NCBI GenBank assembly: GCA_002839185.1
Contig: PGXO01000005.1
Coordinates: 124,001 to 188,000 of the forward strand
From: Synergistetes bacterium HGW-Synergistetes-1
GTDB taxonomy: Bacteria; Synergistota; Synergistia; Synergistales; Synergistaceae
Length of the DNA: 64,000 nucleotides
Reading direction: 5' to 3'
Below are positions 1-9,346 of this stretch, one piece after another (the first letter of the stretch is position 1; every line of letters begins with the position of its first letter). A model generated the notes under the pieces. The model did not search any database, was not told where the DNA came from, and saw nothing but the letters and a program-made list of their open reading frames with translations. Made by a program: the position numbers and the translations under genes.

Positions 1-2227
1 GGCAGTCTTTAAGTCTCCCCGCAAGCCTGGTGTATCTCTTTCGTGTCTTGTCGTTCTTCACCGCTATTGCAACAGCTTTTTTTGTTCCAACAAGCACGAC
101 AAGCTTTTTACCTCTTGTTATGCCTGTGTAAAGAAGGTTTCTCTGCAGCATCATGTAATGCTGAGTCATTATTGGTATGACAACTGCGGGATACTCTGAT
201 CCCTGAGATTTGTGGATCGAAACAGCATAGGCATGGATAAGCTCATCCAACTCAGAAAAATCATATGAGACACGGCCGCTGTCCATTTCGACTATTACTT
301 TGCTCTCTTCACCGTCTATTCTGAGGACTGTCCCAATATCACCGTTGTAAACATCCTTTTCGTAGTTGTTGCGTATCTGCATGACCTTGTCGCCTTCCTG
401 AACTATCCTGCCCATCCTCTGGACCTTTGATCCATGTTGGATATTAAGGACTTCCCTTAATTCTGAGTTTAGCCTTGTGGTCCCGACAGATCCCCTGTGC
501 ATTGGGGTAAGGACCTGGATATCCTTTACCGGATCGAAACCGAACTTCTGGGGGATCCTGAGTGTCACTAGTTCTTTTATTATTTCAAGAGCTTTGTCAG
601 GATCGTTTTGCTCAATAAAATAAAAATCACAGGGAGAAGTTCCATTGCTTTTGTCATCAAAGCAGGGCATCTCTCCGCTGTTGATTTTATGTGCATTTAC
701 AACTATCATGCTCTCTTCACCCTGCCTGAAGATCTCTTTGAGGTGGACAACAGGGCACACACCGGAGTCGATTATGTCTTTAAGGACATTTCCGGGGCCC
801 ACTGACGGAAGCTGGTCTACGTCCCCGACAAACACAACAGATGCGTCCTTAGGAATGGCTTTCAAGAGATGGTGGAACAGTATCTGGTCAATCATTGAAG
901 CTTCGTCCACCACCAGCAGGTCACAGTCAAGGGTGTTTGTCTCGTTTTTCATGAAGTCTCCGCCGGCCATTGAACTTCCTGTGTACTCAAGCATCCGATG
1001 GATCGTTTTTGCCTCATGCCCTGTCGCCTCTGTCATCCTTTTGGCCGCTCTGCCTGTAGGAGCAGCAAGCATTATGCGAAAACCCCTCGCAGACCTGATC
1101 TTGATTATCGCCTTTATCAGGGTGGTTTTCCCGGTCCCGGGACCGCCTGTGATAACCATTACCTGTGAGCTCAGAGCAGTCTTCAGTGCCTCGGTCTGCT
1201 GCCCTGCGAAGCTTATGCCCAGCTCCTGCTGAACCCAAGGTATTACTACATCAGGGGCAGCATACTGTCCGTTGAACGGTGATGAGAGTATCCTGCATAG
1301 ATTCTTCGCGGAATGGACCTCCGCGTAATGGAAGGGAGGAAGGTAGACTGCGCAGTCATCCTTTCCTTCAATATCCGTATACCATTCGATAATAAGTTCC
1401 TGATTGAGCCTGCCATCCTCTATACCTTTTTCTACCAGCTCCGGAGAGACTGAAAGGATCTCAGCTGCTGATGCTGTCAGCTCCTCTATCGGTACAAAGA
1501 CATGCCCGTCCCTGGTCAGTTCATTTATTACGTGAAGCACTCCTGCTCTTATACGAAGAGGAGATTCTTTGCTGAATCCCATGCTGGAAGCTATCTTATC
1601 TGCAGTCACGAAACCGATGCCGAAAATATCGACAGCTAGCCTGTATGGATTTTCCTGGAGCACCTGGACCGAGGCGCTCCCATAATGTCTGAATACTCTG
1701 AGTGCATAACCTGTGCCGATGCCGTAGCTCTGAAGGAAGAGCATTACTCCGCGCATCTCTCTCTGTTCAAGCCATGCTTCATGTATGGCCGCTGCCTTCT
1801 TATCTCCTATACCTTCAATTTCAAGCAGCTTTTCTGGTTTGGTGTCCAGTATCTTAAAAGCTTCAGCCCCGAAGAGTGAGACGATCTTTTCGGCTATCGA
1901 AGGACCTATACCTTTAATCAGACCCGAGCCAAGATACTTCTCTATACCCTGGATTGAGGATGGTGCAAATGATCTGTATTCCACTATTTTGAACTGCGAT
2001 CCGAATTTGGGATGGTCTGTCCAGAGACCTTTCATACTCAGCACTTCTCCTACTGCGGGAGAGGCAATAGTACCCACAGCAGTGACCAGATCGGGATAAC
2101 CCTTCACAGCTATGCGGAGAACAGCATAGCCGCTCTCCGCATCACTGTATGTTATGCGTTCGATCTGACCGGTAAGTTCTTTTATTTCCTTATCATCACC
2201 GGAGTACTGCGTTCCTTTGTATCCCAT
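1..2227 (-). CDS. recD2: RecD2-family DNA helicase (3' end beyond window)
   Basis: SF1B 5'-3' helicase of the RecD2/TraA type, acting in DNA repair without RecBC. Reading the minus strand from the ATG at 2227, I see a helix-hairpin-helix segment (GLIKGIGPSIAEKI) near residue 107, a Walker A GGPGTGKTT near residue 361, a Walker B-type VDEASMID near residue 440, and a late SIHKSQGSEYP motif. The frame stays open to the left edge, where it reads ERYTRLAGRLKDC. RecD2 proteins usually end soon after this region, so only a few residues are probably missing. The start lies 5 bp after the cyuA-like stop, so it is the last gene of a four-gene operon beginning with pepA. Identification is firm. Confidence 0.93.
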   Translation of the reverse strand, partial: MGYKGTQYSGDDKEIKELTGQIERITYSDAESGYAVLRIAVKGYPDLVTAVGTIASPAVGEVLSMKGLWTDHPKFGSQFKIVEYRSFAPSSIQGIEKYLGSGLIKGIGPSIAEKIVSLFGAEAFKILDTKPEKLLEIEGIGDKKAAAIHEAWLEQREMRGVMLFLQSYGIGTGYALRVFRHYGSASVQVLQENPYRLAVDIFGIGFVTADKIASSMGFSKESPLRIRAGVLHVINELTRDGHVFVPIEELTASAAEILSVSPELVEKGIEDGRLNQELIIEWYTDIEGKDDCAVYLPPFHYAEVHSAKNLCRILSSPFNGQYAAPDVVIPWVQQELGISFAGQQTEALKTALSSQVMVITGGPGTGKTTLIKAIIKIRSARGFRIMLAAPTGRAAKRMTEATGHEAKTIHRMLEYTGSSMAGGDFMKNETNTLDCDLLVVDEASMIDQILFHHLLKAIPKDASVVFVGDVDQLPSVGPGNVLKDIIDSGVCPVVHLKEIFRQGEESMIVVNAHKINSGEMPCFDDKSNGTSPCDFYFIEQNDPDKALEIIKELVTLRIPQKFGFDPVKDIQVLTPMHRGSVGTTRLNSELREVLNIQHGSKVQRMGRIVQEGDKVMQIRNNYEKDVYNGDIGTVLRIDGEESKVIVEMDSGRVSYDFSELDELIHAYAVSIHKSQGSEYPAVVIPIMTQHYMMLQRNLLYTGITRGKKLVVLVGTKKAVAIAVKNDKTRKRYTRLAGRLKDC

Positions 2228-2232
2228 CTCCG

Positions 2233-3567
2233 CTAAAAATTCTCTGCTGAAGGACGGTGGCGTTGATCCAGTATCTCTATGATCACCCTGTCTACATTTT
2301 TCATTCCTTCACGGGTGACTTTTGCGACATTTTCGATCGTTTCTTCAATGGATGATCCAAAAACACCCTGCGGTATCCCCAGTCTTTGGCCTGCGACAGC
2401 CCACCTGGCTGCAAAATACGCCTCGGATGAGGCAGAACTGACTTTAAGGGCACAGCTTTCCTTTGCTCCGTCACAAAGCATGCCTGCAAGGTTTGAAAGC
2501 AGCAGCTGCATTGCATCGGCCATCTGGTCTTCAGAACCGCCCATCAAGTAAGTCATGCCTGCTGCAGAACCTGCTCCGGCAGCTACAGAGCATCCGCAGA
2601 CAACGGACATGCGTCCAAGGCGTCTTTTTACAAAGCTGGTTGATATGTGGCTGATGGCAAGTGCCTTCGCTATGTCATCGTCAGTTTTTTTCAGGTGTTT
2701 GGCCAAAACCGCTATGGGGAGGATAGCAGTGATCCCATGGTTTCCGCTTCCGGCACTGCTCATTACAGGAAGCAGTATGCCAGACATCCTTGCATCCGCT
2801 GCCGCGGCAGTTATGCTTCTTATCTTCAGTGCTACATCTTCGCACTCTTCCAAAGCGAAAATATCCTTGAGGGTCCTTCCGAACCTGCTGCCCTGGACAC
2901 ATTCCCCACAGATCGAACATACGTCACTGGGTTTGTATCCTCCTTCTGCGACTGCTATGTTCATTTCTATTCCGGAAAGGAGGAATTTCCTGTCTTCATC
3001 ATCTATCTCGTCAGCCATTTTGAGGGCTTCTGTAAATATCTGTGGAAAACCGTCATCTTCAAAACCTATCGATGAGACTGAAGGGTCTGATCTGTCTTCC
3101 ATTACGGTAACTCCGTCGACAACGACTTTCTCTATGTGGTTATAATTCCCGCTGACCAGACATACAGACTTATGCTCGGGTGTAAAGATAGAGGCCAGCA
3201 CGTAGACTCCGCTCCTGTCAGGATCGCAGTAGATGGTCACCCTCTCGTCCCGGACCCATTTTTCAGCTTTTTCAACATCTTTTGCCGTGCTCTTCCTTAG
3301 AACTTCAAGGCCCAGGTCGGGATCTCCGCAGATAGCCCCCATTGCCGCAGCCATTGCGTTGCCTCTTGCACCTCTGGTTCCCGGGATACCTACCGCCATA
3401 CCGTTTTTATAAATGCTTCCGCTTACTGTGACCCTAACAGATGCCACTTCTTCCCTTTCAGGCAGTTCCTTACATGCCCTGGCAACAGCAAGAGCTACTG
3501 CACCCGGATCGGTGCACCCCAGTGCCGGTCTGACCTCTTTTGCCAGGAAATCTTTAAGCGTGAGCAT
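2233..3567 (-). CDS. cyuA: L-cysteine desulfidase / UPF0597 (CyuA/YhaM) family protein
   Basis: A 444-residue member of the UPF0597 family, whose characterised members degrade L-cysteine to pyruvate, ammonia and sulfide with an oxygen-sensitive Fe-S cluster. The N-terminal ALGCTDPGAVAL motif and the central CSICGECVQ motif supply the conserved cysteines, followed by Gly-rich SAGSGNHG and VCGCSVAAGAGSAAG segments. I chose the ATG at 3567 because AGGAGGG lies just upstream and LTLKDFLAKEVRPALG matches the family N-terminus; a longer in-frame start at 3606 would overlap the preceding gene. It sits 13 bp after the amidohydrolase and 5 bp before recD2. Substrate is inferred from the family; a serine dehydratase-like role is possible. 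Confidence 0.85.
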   Translation of the reverse strand: MLTLKDFLAKEVRPALGCTDPGAVALAVARACKELPEREEVASVRVTVSGSIYKNGMAVGIPGTRGARGNAMAAAMGAICGDPDLGLEVLRKSTAKDVEKAEKWVRDERVTIYCDPDRSGVYVLASIFTPEHKSVCLVSGNYNHIEKVVVDGVTVMEDRSDPSVSSIGFEDDGFPQIFTEALKMADEIDDEDRKFLLSGIEMNIAVAEGGYKPSDVCSICGECVQGSRFGRTLKDIFALEECEDVALKIRSITAAAADARMSGILLPVMSSAGSGNHGITAILPIAVLAKHLKKTDDDIAKALAISHISTSFVKRRLGRMSVVCGCSVAAGAGSAAGMTYLMGGSEDQMADAMQLLLSNLAGMLCDGAKESCALKVSSASSEAYFAARWAVAGQRLGIPQGVFGSSIEETIENVAKVTREGMKNVDRVIIEILDQRHRPSAENF

Positions 3568-3580
3568 GATTTGGTCCCTC

Positions 3581-5215
3581 CTAACGAATATAGCGGATCT
3601 TTCCATCCACGACTGTTAATCCGACTGTCAAGTTCTGGATCTCATGGTCATCGATCTTGAACGGGTTTTCCATGAAGGCTATGATATCTGCAGCTTTGCC
3701 AATCTCCAGCGTTCCCCTGAAATCTCCCTCTCCGCATATTAAAGCGCCGCCTTTCGTGTACATTGAAAAGGCTTCCACCCTGTCAAGCTTTTCGGATGGC
3801 AGCCAGCCGTGTTCCGGCAGGCCTGAAAGGTCTTTTCTAAGTATCGCTGCCCTTATTCCAAGCATCGGATCAAGCGGCTCGGTGGGTGAATCGGATCCTG
3901 CTCCTACTGTAATGCCGTACTGTATCAGCGTTTTCCATGCGTAGCTCCATCTTGCTCTTTCAGCGCCAAGCCTGGACATCACAATTGGCCAGTCGGAAGT
4001 TACAAATGCCGGCTGGATATCTGCCATAACACCCAAATCTGCCATCCTTTTATAAATGTCATGTGCTCCTACCTGGCAGTGTACTATCCTATGTGATATC
4101 GAGCTGTCTTTGTCAAAAAATCTCTTTGCTGATTCAACAGCGTTTAGGCATCTGTCTATTGCTCCGTCACCGATAGCATAGTAGGCTACCTGCATCCCGG
4201 CTTCCTGGGCAATTGCAGTAAGGCGGTCAAGTTCTCCCTGCGATCTTGCGTATATCCCCCTGTTCCCGGGTTCATCAGAATATTCTTCCCTTAGGGCAGC
4301 AGTCTTAGCTCCCAGGGTACCGTCAACATGAATTTTCAGCGGACCTGAAGCGAAATAGCTTATTCCGTTTCTCTTGTGATAGCCACACTCAATAAATGTT
4401 GTAAGTTCTGTTTCGTCCCTCAGATGCCACTGTTCTGCTATTCGCAGGGGCATCTTATCTTCAAGTTCCATCTGTTCGTATAGTCTGAATATCCTGTCAG
4501 TATTTCCCACTATACCCAGGTCATCTGTCTGTACTGATGTGATGCCGAGCTTGATCATTTCGTCTGTAGCTCTTTTGTACCACCTTATCAGTGTCTCGTC
4601 AGAAGATTCCGGGATATTCATCCTTACCCAGTTTACCGCTGCCTCGCTGACAACTCCGGTAGGTTCTCCGTTTTCATCCGAGTTGACTACACCCCCGGAT
4701 ATCTTGAAACCCTTTCCTATCCTCAATATCTCGAGAGCTTTGGAATTAAGGGAAGCGATATGTCCGCACGATCTTTCAAAGAAAAGCGGAATATCTTTCG
4801 TTATCTTGTCCAGGTCATACCTGTTGGGAAATCTTTTTTCTGCAAGGTGATTCTGATCCCATCCACGTGCAAAAAACCACTGTCCCTCATCTATCGGGGA
4901 CTCTGAAAGGAATCGGCGGCTATTGTCTATCATTTCTTCGATCGAAGAAGCTCCGGACAGGTTAAGTGTTTCAAGGCTCCTGCCTGTTGCAAGAAGATGG
5001 CTGTGCGTATCTGTCATTCCGGGCATAAGGAACTTTCCTTTGATGTCCAGAACTGTTGTCTTGCTGTCACAGAGCGACAGTATATCTTTGTCGCTCCCTA
5101 TTGCCTGAATGATCCCGTTTTTTGCGAACAGCGCCTTTGCCCGACCAGGAGATGACATCGGGTAGATAACGCCGTTGATGAGTGCAATTGAATCGTTCCT
5201 CTGTACATCCCCCAT
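3581..5215 (-). CDS. YtcJ-type amidohydrolase (Amidohydro_3 family)
   Basis: A 544-residue metal-dependent amidohydrolase of the YtcJ-like group. It has an N-terminal beta-sandwich segment (ALINGVIYPM), the PGMTDTHSH metal-binding HxH at residues 71-73, a FASGPLKIHVDGTLG segment, and a late GAGSDSPTEPLDPMLGI aspartate motif, ending with a strand returning to the N-terminal domain (GKAADIIAF). Family members hydrolyse amide or carbamate bonds in varied substrates, and the substrate here cannot be read from sequence. The ATG at 5215 is preceded by AAGGTGG. It lies 14 bp after pepA and 13 bp before the cysteine desulfidase, suggesting co-transcription in a peptide and amino-acid salvage operon. 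Confidence 0.85.
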   Translation of the reverse strand: MGDVQRNDSIALINGVIYPMSSPGRAKALFAKNGIIQAIGSDKDILSLCDSKTTVLDIKGKFLMPGMTDTHSHLLATGRSLETLNLSGASSIEEMIDNSRRFLSESPIDEGQWFFARGWDQNHLAEKRFPNRYDLDKITKDIPLFFERSCGHIASLNSKALEILRIGKGFKISGGVVNSDENGEPTGVVSEAAVNWVRMNIPESSDETLIRWYKRATDEMIKLGITSVQTDDLGIVGNTDRIFRLYEQMELEDKMPLRIAEQWHLRDETELTTFIECGYHKRNGISYFASGPLKIHVDGTLGAKTAALREEYSDEPGNRGIYARSQGELDRLTAIAQEAGMQVAYYAIGDGAIDRCLNAVESAKRFFDKDSSISHRIVHCQVGAHDIYKRMADLGVMADIQPAFVTSDWPIVMSRLGAERARWSYAWKTLIQYGITVGAGSDSPTEPLDPMLGIRAAILRKDLSGLPEHGWLPSEKLDRVEAFSMYTKGGALICGEGDFRGTLEIGKAADIIAFMENPFKIDDHEIQNLTVGLTVVDGKIRYIR

Positions 5216-5229
5216 CAGTCATACCACCT

Positions 5230-6693
5230 TTACATCATCATTAAGAGCGTTGCCAGGGTCCTGGTCCCGAAACCGGAAGCACCCTTGGCATAATAGCTCC
5301 TCTGTTCCTTTATAAAATCAGCCGCTGCAATATCCAGGTGCACCCATGGAATGTCTTTATCAACAAATGCTTCCAGGAACATCGCCGCTGTGATGGCGCC
5401 GCCGTAGCGTCCGCCGGAGTTTACCAGATCGGCAACAGGAGACTTTATTGCTTTTTTTAGAGTCGGATCGTCTATTGGGAGTTTCCAGAAACGTTCCCCC
5501 GCCATTTTAGCCGCTGTGAGCACATCTTCCCCAAATGGATCATTATTGGTGAAAAGCCCTCCTGTATTCGTCCCCAAAGCTACAGCGCAGGCACCTGTAA
5601 GCGTAGCTATGTCGATAATTTTGTCAGGCTTGAGTTCTGATGCGAAAGAGAGTGCGTCGGCAAGTGTAAGCCTGCCTTCCGCATCGGTATTGTTGACTTC
5701 TATGGTCTTTCCGTTGCGCGCCCTAAGGATATCGTCGGGCCTGTATGCATTACCTCCGGGCATATTTTCCGCTGCAGCTATTATCACTGTAACTTTCCAT
5801 GGCAGCTTAAGCTGAGCCGCTGCTTTTACAGCTCCAAGAACTGCACATGCTCCGCTTTTATCACCCTTCATTGTAGTCATGTGTTCCGCGGGCTTTATGT
5901 CCAGTCCGCCGCTGTCAAAGGTCAGGCCCTTACCTACAAGCGCAACATGACCTCTGCATTCACCTTCCGGTGACCATGTGAGGGTGATAAACCTCGGGGG
6001 ATTTGACGACCCCTTTGCAACAGCATGGTACGCACACATTTTTTCTTTCACTATTCTGTCTTCGTCCCATATTTCGCATTCCAGACCAAGCTCCCGGGCC
6101 AATGATTCAGCTTTTTCTGCAAGAGTCTCAGGGGTGATAACATTACCCGGTTCGTTCGCTATATCCCTTGTATAGCACTGCGCCTCACCAAGTATCCTTC
6201 CTTCCTCAAGCCCTGCGGGGTCTGCATCTGCAACACTGACAACATCAGGAGATATCAGTTTCTCATCCTCTTCCTGCGACAGATACTTGTCAAATCTGTA
6301 GCATCCAAGGACAGCCCCTTCTGCAGCAGATCTTGAATTGATCCTCTCTTCCGCACTTGGCATGGTGATGTGGACGCTTGAGCATCTTTTTGCCGCAGCA
6401 GTTCTCAGGATCATAAAACTTCCTTCCCTGATGTTTTCCTGGAGACTATACTTTTCATTTCCAAGTCCATGTATGACAACGTATTTGACTGAACTGTGCA
6501 TGACGGGGATCTTTATCGTGGAACCTGCCTTTGCCTTGAAGTTCCCGTTAATGACTGCTCTGCGGCAAAACTCCAACATATCTCCGGCAAGAGGTTCCAG
6601 GCACAATAACTCAGATGAGGCTTCCTCAGCAAGTATTCCGATCAACTGGACACTTTCCTGATCGAAGCCTTTTTCACATTTATTAATGTTCAA
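5230..6693 (-). CDS. pepA: Leucyl aminopeptidase (M17, PepA)
   Basis: Cytosolic M17 aminopeptidase releasing N-terminal residues from peptides with two divalent metals. Visible motifs are VGKGLTFDSGGLDIKP with the following MKGDKSGA (metal ligands and catalytic Lys), the M17 signature NNTDAEGRLTLADA, and TLTGACAVALG. I favour the TTG at 6693 because TATGGAGGG lies immediately upstream; this gives 487 residues, normal for the family. In-frame ATGs at 6738 and 6762 have no ribosome-binding site and would add residues between that site and the conserved region. First gene of the pepA-ytcJ-cyuA-recD2 operon, divergent from the FAD oxidoreductase. Confidence 0.92.
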   Translation of the reverse strand: MNINKCEKGFDQESVQLIGILAEEASSELLCLEPLAGDMLEFCRRAVINGNFKAKAGSTIKIPVMHSSVKYVVIHGLGNEKYSLQENIREGSFMILRTAAAKRCSSVHITMPSAEERINSRSAAEGAVLGCYRFDKYLSQEEDEKLISPDVVSVADADPAGLEEGRILGEAQCYTRDIANEPGNVITPETLAEKAESLARELGLECEIWDEDRIVKEKMCAYHAVAKGSSNPPRFITLTWSPEGECRGHVALVGKGLTFDSGGLDIKPAEHMTTMKGDKSGACAVLGAVKAAAQLKLPWKVTVIIAAAENMPGGNAYRPDDILRARNGKTIEVNNTDAEGRLTLADALSFASELKPDKIIDIATLTGACAVALGTNTGGLFTNNDPFGEDVLTAAKMAGERFWKLPIDDPTLKKAIKSPVADLVNSGGRYGGAITAAMFLEAFVDKDIPWVHLDIAAADFIKEQRSYYAKGASGFGTRTLATLLMMM

Positions 6694-6844
6694 TATATTC
6701 CCTCCATATAAGTAACTTGCTTTTATTCTGAACGTCATAATAATATCACTATTTAATCTCAATGTTGATGTACTTTCTGCTTACCCAATCTTTTCTGCTA
6801 TACTAATCAGGGTCGATTTTCTGCTTTTTACGGAGGAATGAAGG

Positions 6845-8236
6845 ATGGATCACAAATACGATGTAATAGTCGTCGGATCAGGTCCCGCAGGACTGTTTGC
6901 AACTCTCGAACTTATAAAAAATGGTAAAAAAGTTCTTCTCATTGACAAGGGAAGATCCATAGAAGCCCGTATTTGCCCAATGAAAACCGGCGCTCCTGAA
7001 TGCGTACACTGCAATCCTTGCAATGTTGTATGCGGATGGGGAGGCGCGGGCGCTTTCAGCGACGGTAAACTTACACTGACCCCTGAATTCGGGGGCAACC
7101 TTGAAGAATACTGCGGACGCGAGAAGCTTCTCTCTCTTATCGACGAGGCGGACCATGTATATCTGGAGCACGGAGCCAGCAGCACGCTGTTCAAACCAAG
7201 CGGCGACCTTGCAAAGAAGGTCATTACCAAAGCTCTTCAGGCAGGCCTCGATATAATACCTGCAACAATACGCCATATGGGAACAGACAGATCGAAGCAG
7301 ATCCTTGGTGCCATATATCAGACCATAAAAGACAGTTGTGAGGTAAGGACAAACACAATGGTAGAAAAAGTCCTGCTCAAACCTGACGGATCCGTTGCCG
7401 GCGTACTGCTTGCGAACGGGGAAGAGCTCTGCTCCGACAGGGTCCTTCTGGCACCCGGACGCGAAGGCGCTGCATGGATGGAAAAAACCGTGAAGGAACT
7501 TGGACTGGAGATCGAGTCCCTGCCCGTAGATATTGGCGTAAGGGTGGAAATACCCTCTGCCTGGGCTGAGGATATCACCGACCAGTTCTATGAGGTCAAG
7601 GCACTTCTCGACACGCCCACCTTTGATGACAAGGTGCGCACATTCTGCATGTGTCCGCACGGTGAAGTCACATCTGAGTACCAGAGCCACCACGAGATCC
7701 TGACTGTCAACGGCCACTCGAACCAGGAGAATGACTGCAAGACAGAAAATACAAACTTTGCGATACTGGTCTCGACAAAATTTACAAAACCTTTCAGGGA
7801 TCCGATCGGTTACGGCAGCCACATAGCCCGCCTGGCGAACATGCTTGGCGGAGGAATTATCGTCCAGCGACTCGGTGACCTCCGAAAGGGGAGACGCTCA
7901 ACACCGGACAGGATCGCCCGCGGACTTGTAAGACCCACTCTTACAAGCGCAGAACCGGGAGACCTTGCCTGTGTGCTTCCATACAGGCATCTGGTTGGTA
8001 TAATGGAAATGCTTGCAGCTCTTGATCATATTATACCCGGGGTCAACAGCGGCCATACCTTGCTCTATGGAGTCGAGGTAAAATTTTACAGCCTGAAAGT
8101 CGCTCTCGACAGCGGACTCAGGACCTCTATCAAAGGTCTGTACGCGGCCGGAGACGGAGCCGGAGTCACAAGAGGAGTGATACAGGCCTCCGCATCGGGC
8201 CTTTGGGTCGCCAGGGCAATGCTCTCAGAAAAATGA
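6845..8236 (+). CDS. FAD-dependent NAD(P)-type oxidoreductase (COG2509-like)
   Basis: A 463-residue flavoprotein. The N-terminus carries a dinucleotide-binding VVGSGPAGLFATLEL (GxGxxG near residues 11-16) followed by VLLIDKG. A cysteine-rich stretch CPMKTGAPECVHCNPCNVVCGWGGAGAFSDGKL follows, and a second FAD-contact motif GLYAAGDGAGVTRGVIQA lies near the C-terminus. This layout matches the uncharacterised FAD-dependent dehydrogenase family often annotated as a geranylgeranyl-reductase-like protein. No substrate can be assigned. The ATG is preceded by GGAGGAATGAAGG. It starts a plus-strand unit that continues into the potassium channel gene 26 bp later. Confidence 0.85.
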   Translation: MDHKYDVIVVGSGPAGLFATLELIKNGKKVLLIDKGRSIEARICPMKTGAPECVHCNPCNVVCGWGGAGAFSDGKLTLTPEFGGNLEEYCGREKLLSLIDEADHVYLEHGASSTLFKPSGDLAKKVITKALQAGLDIIPATIRHMGTDRSKQILGAIYQTIKDSCEVRTNTMVEKVLLKPDGSVAGVLLANGEELCSDRVLLAPGREGAAWMEKTVKELGLEIESLPVDIGVRVEIPSAWAEDITDQFYEVKALLDTPTFDDKVRTFCMCPHGEVTSEYQSHHEILTVNGHSNQENDCKTENTNFAILVSTKFTKPFRDPIGYGSHIARLANMLGGGIIVQRLGDLRKGRRSTPDRIARGLVRPTLTSAEPGDLACVLPYRHLVGIMEMLAALDHIIPGVNSGHTLLYGVEVKFYSLKVALDSGLRTSIKGLYAAGDGAGVTRGVIQASASGLWVARAMLSEK

Positions 8237-8262
8237 TAAACCTCATGGTCTGCTGAGTAAAA

Positions 8263-9234
8263 ATGATCAGTAATCTGAAGAAGAAGCGCCTTATTAGAAT
8301 TTACAAGATAATGCTGCCGATTCTGGCACTTATATCGGTTTTCACCCTTATGTCCTTAGGTTCATACTTTTTCAAATATAGTCTTCAGCCCAAATTGATA
8401 TTCCTCCTGAATCATCTTATATGGGTCGTTTTTACCGCTGATTTCTTTGTAAGGATGCACCTTACAGATAACAGAAAACATTTCCTGACGAGACATCTGG
8501 CAGAATTAATTGCAATAGTCCCCGTCTTCCCATTCATACTGCTTGCCAAGCTATTGGGCAACTTACACATGACAGATGCTGCTGCTGTAATATTTGAAAT
8601 AGTTTTTATAATAAAATTTTTTTCATACCTGATAAGGGCCTTCGTAACACAGCACAGATTCATCAGAACCAATCCTTTGCATTATGCGGCCGCTGTAACA
8701 ATGACAGCACTTGTCATTGCCGCAATGCTTTTTTCCAGTTTTGAAGGAAGAAATTATTCAGACAGTATATGGTGGGCTTTTTCGACAGCAAGCACTACAG
8801 GTTTTGGCGACATCGTGCCCGTGACCCCGGAAGGAAGAATTGTTGGAATGTTCCTGATGGTAGTCGGACTTGCCTGCATAAGCATGCTCACAGGCGTTAT
8901 TGCCGGGATAATGATGTACTCCAATAATCTTTCAGGACCAGAAAGCTCTGTCGTAATGGGGATAATCAAAGGACTTTCTCGGTTTTCAGAGCTAAGTGAG
9001 AACGATGTAGATGAAATATGCGCAGTTTTGAAAACATTGAAAAAAAGGCATTCAAAGACAGCAGTAAAGACCGATCATAGTCAAAGAGAAACGCCCGAAG
9101 ATGATATTGCTGAAAAGGCTAAAAATAGGAAGGGACCTTTTGCAAGGTGGCTCAATGATACCTTTATCTGCGATCCTCACGAAGACGCAATTATTGAAAA
9201 GAAACTTTCGGAGGAAAAAGATCCTAAAGAGTAA
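8263..9234 (+). CDS. Voltage-gated-type potassium channel
   Basis: A 323-residue membrane protein. Several hydrophobic segments in residues 15-140 are followed by a pore loop with the selectivity filter TTGFGD near residue 177 and a last transmembrane helix (GRIVGMFLMVVGLACISMLTGVIAG). The cytoplasmic tail from about residue 215 is charged and shows no RCK/TrkA-N nucleotide-binding domain. The layout suits a six-transmembrane Kch/KvAP-like cation channel. TTGFGD instead of TVGYGD is a common bacterial filter variant. The ribosome-binding site before the ATG is weak, so expression may depend on coupling to the gene 26 bp upstream. Confidence 0.85.
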   Translation: MISNLKKKRLIRIYKIMLPILALISVFTLMSLGSYFFKYSLQPKLIFLLNHLIWVVFTADFFVRMHLTDNRKHFLTRHLAELIAIVPVFPFILLAKLLGNLHMTDAAAVIFEIVFIIKFFSYLIRAFVTQHRFIRTNPLHYAAAVTMTALVIAAMLFSSFEGRNYSDSIWWAFSTASTTGFGDIVPVTPEGRIVGMFLMVVGLACISMLTGVIAGIMMYSNNLSGPESSVVMGIIKGLSRFSELSENDVDEICAVLKTLKKRHSKTAVKTDHSQRETPEDDIAEKAKNRKGPFARWLNDTFICDPHEDAIIEKKLSEEKDPKE

Positions 9235-9262
9235 TTAAGATAAACGACTAGCCCGGGCCAGC

Positions 9263-9301
9263 AAAAAAAAGCTCATGCCTTCTGTTGGAGACATGAGCTT
9301 T
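9263..9301 (-). terminator. Rho-independent terminator of the NSS transporter gene
   Basis: The inverted repeat AAGCTCATG / CATGAGCTT (9269-9277 and 9292-9300) encloses a 14-base loop. Read on the minus strand the stem is followed by eight T residues, as expected for termination of the transporter transcript ending at 9347. Confidence 0.75.
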
Positions 9302-9346
9302 CGAGTTATATCAATTCTGTCATCGTTACCTGTTGGTCATATTTGA

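Noticed and set aside
6878-7822. A 314-codon open frame on the minus strand
   Set aside because: It lies antisense within the well-supported FAD oxidoreductase gene, has low-complexity Cys/Tyr-rich translation and no family motif.
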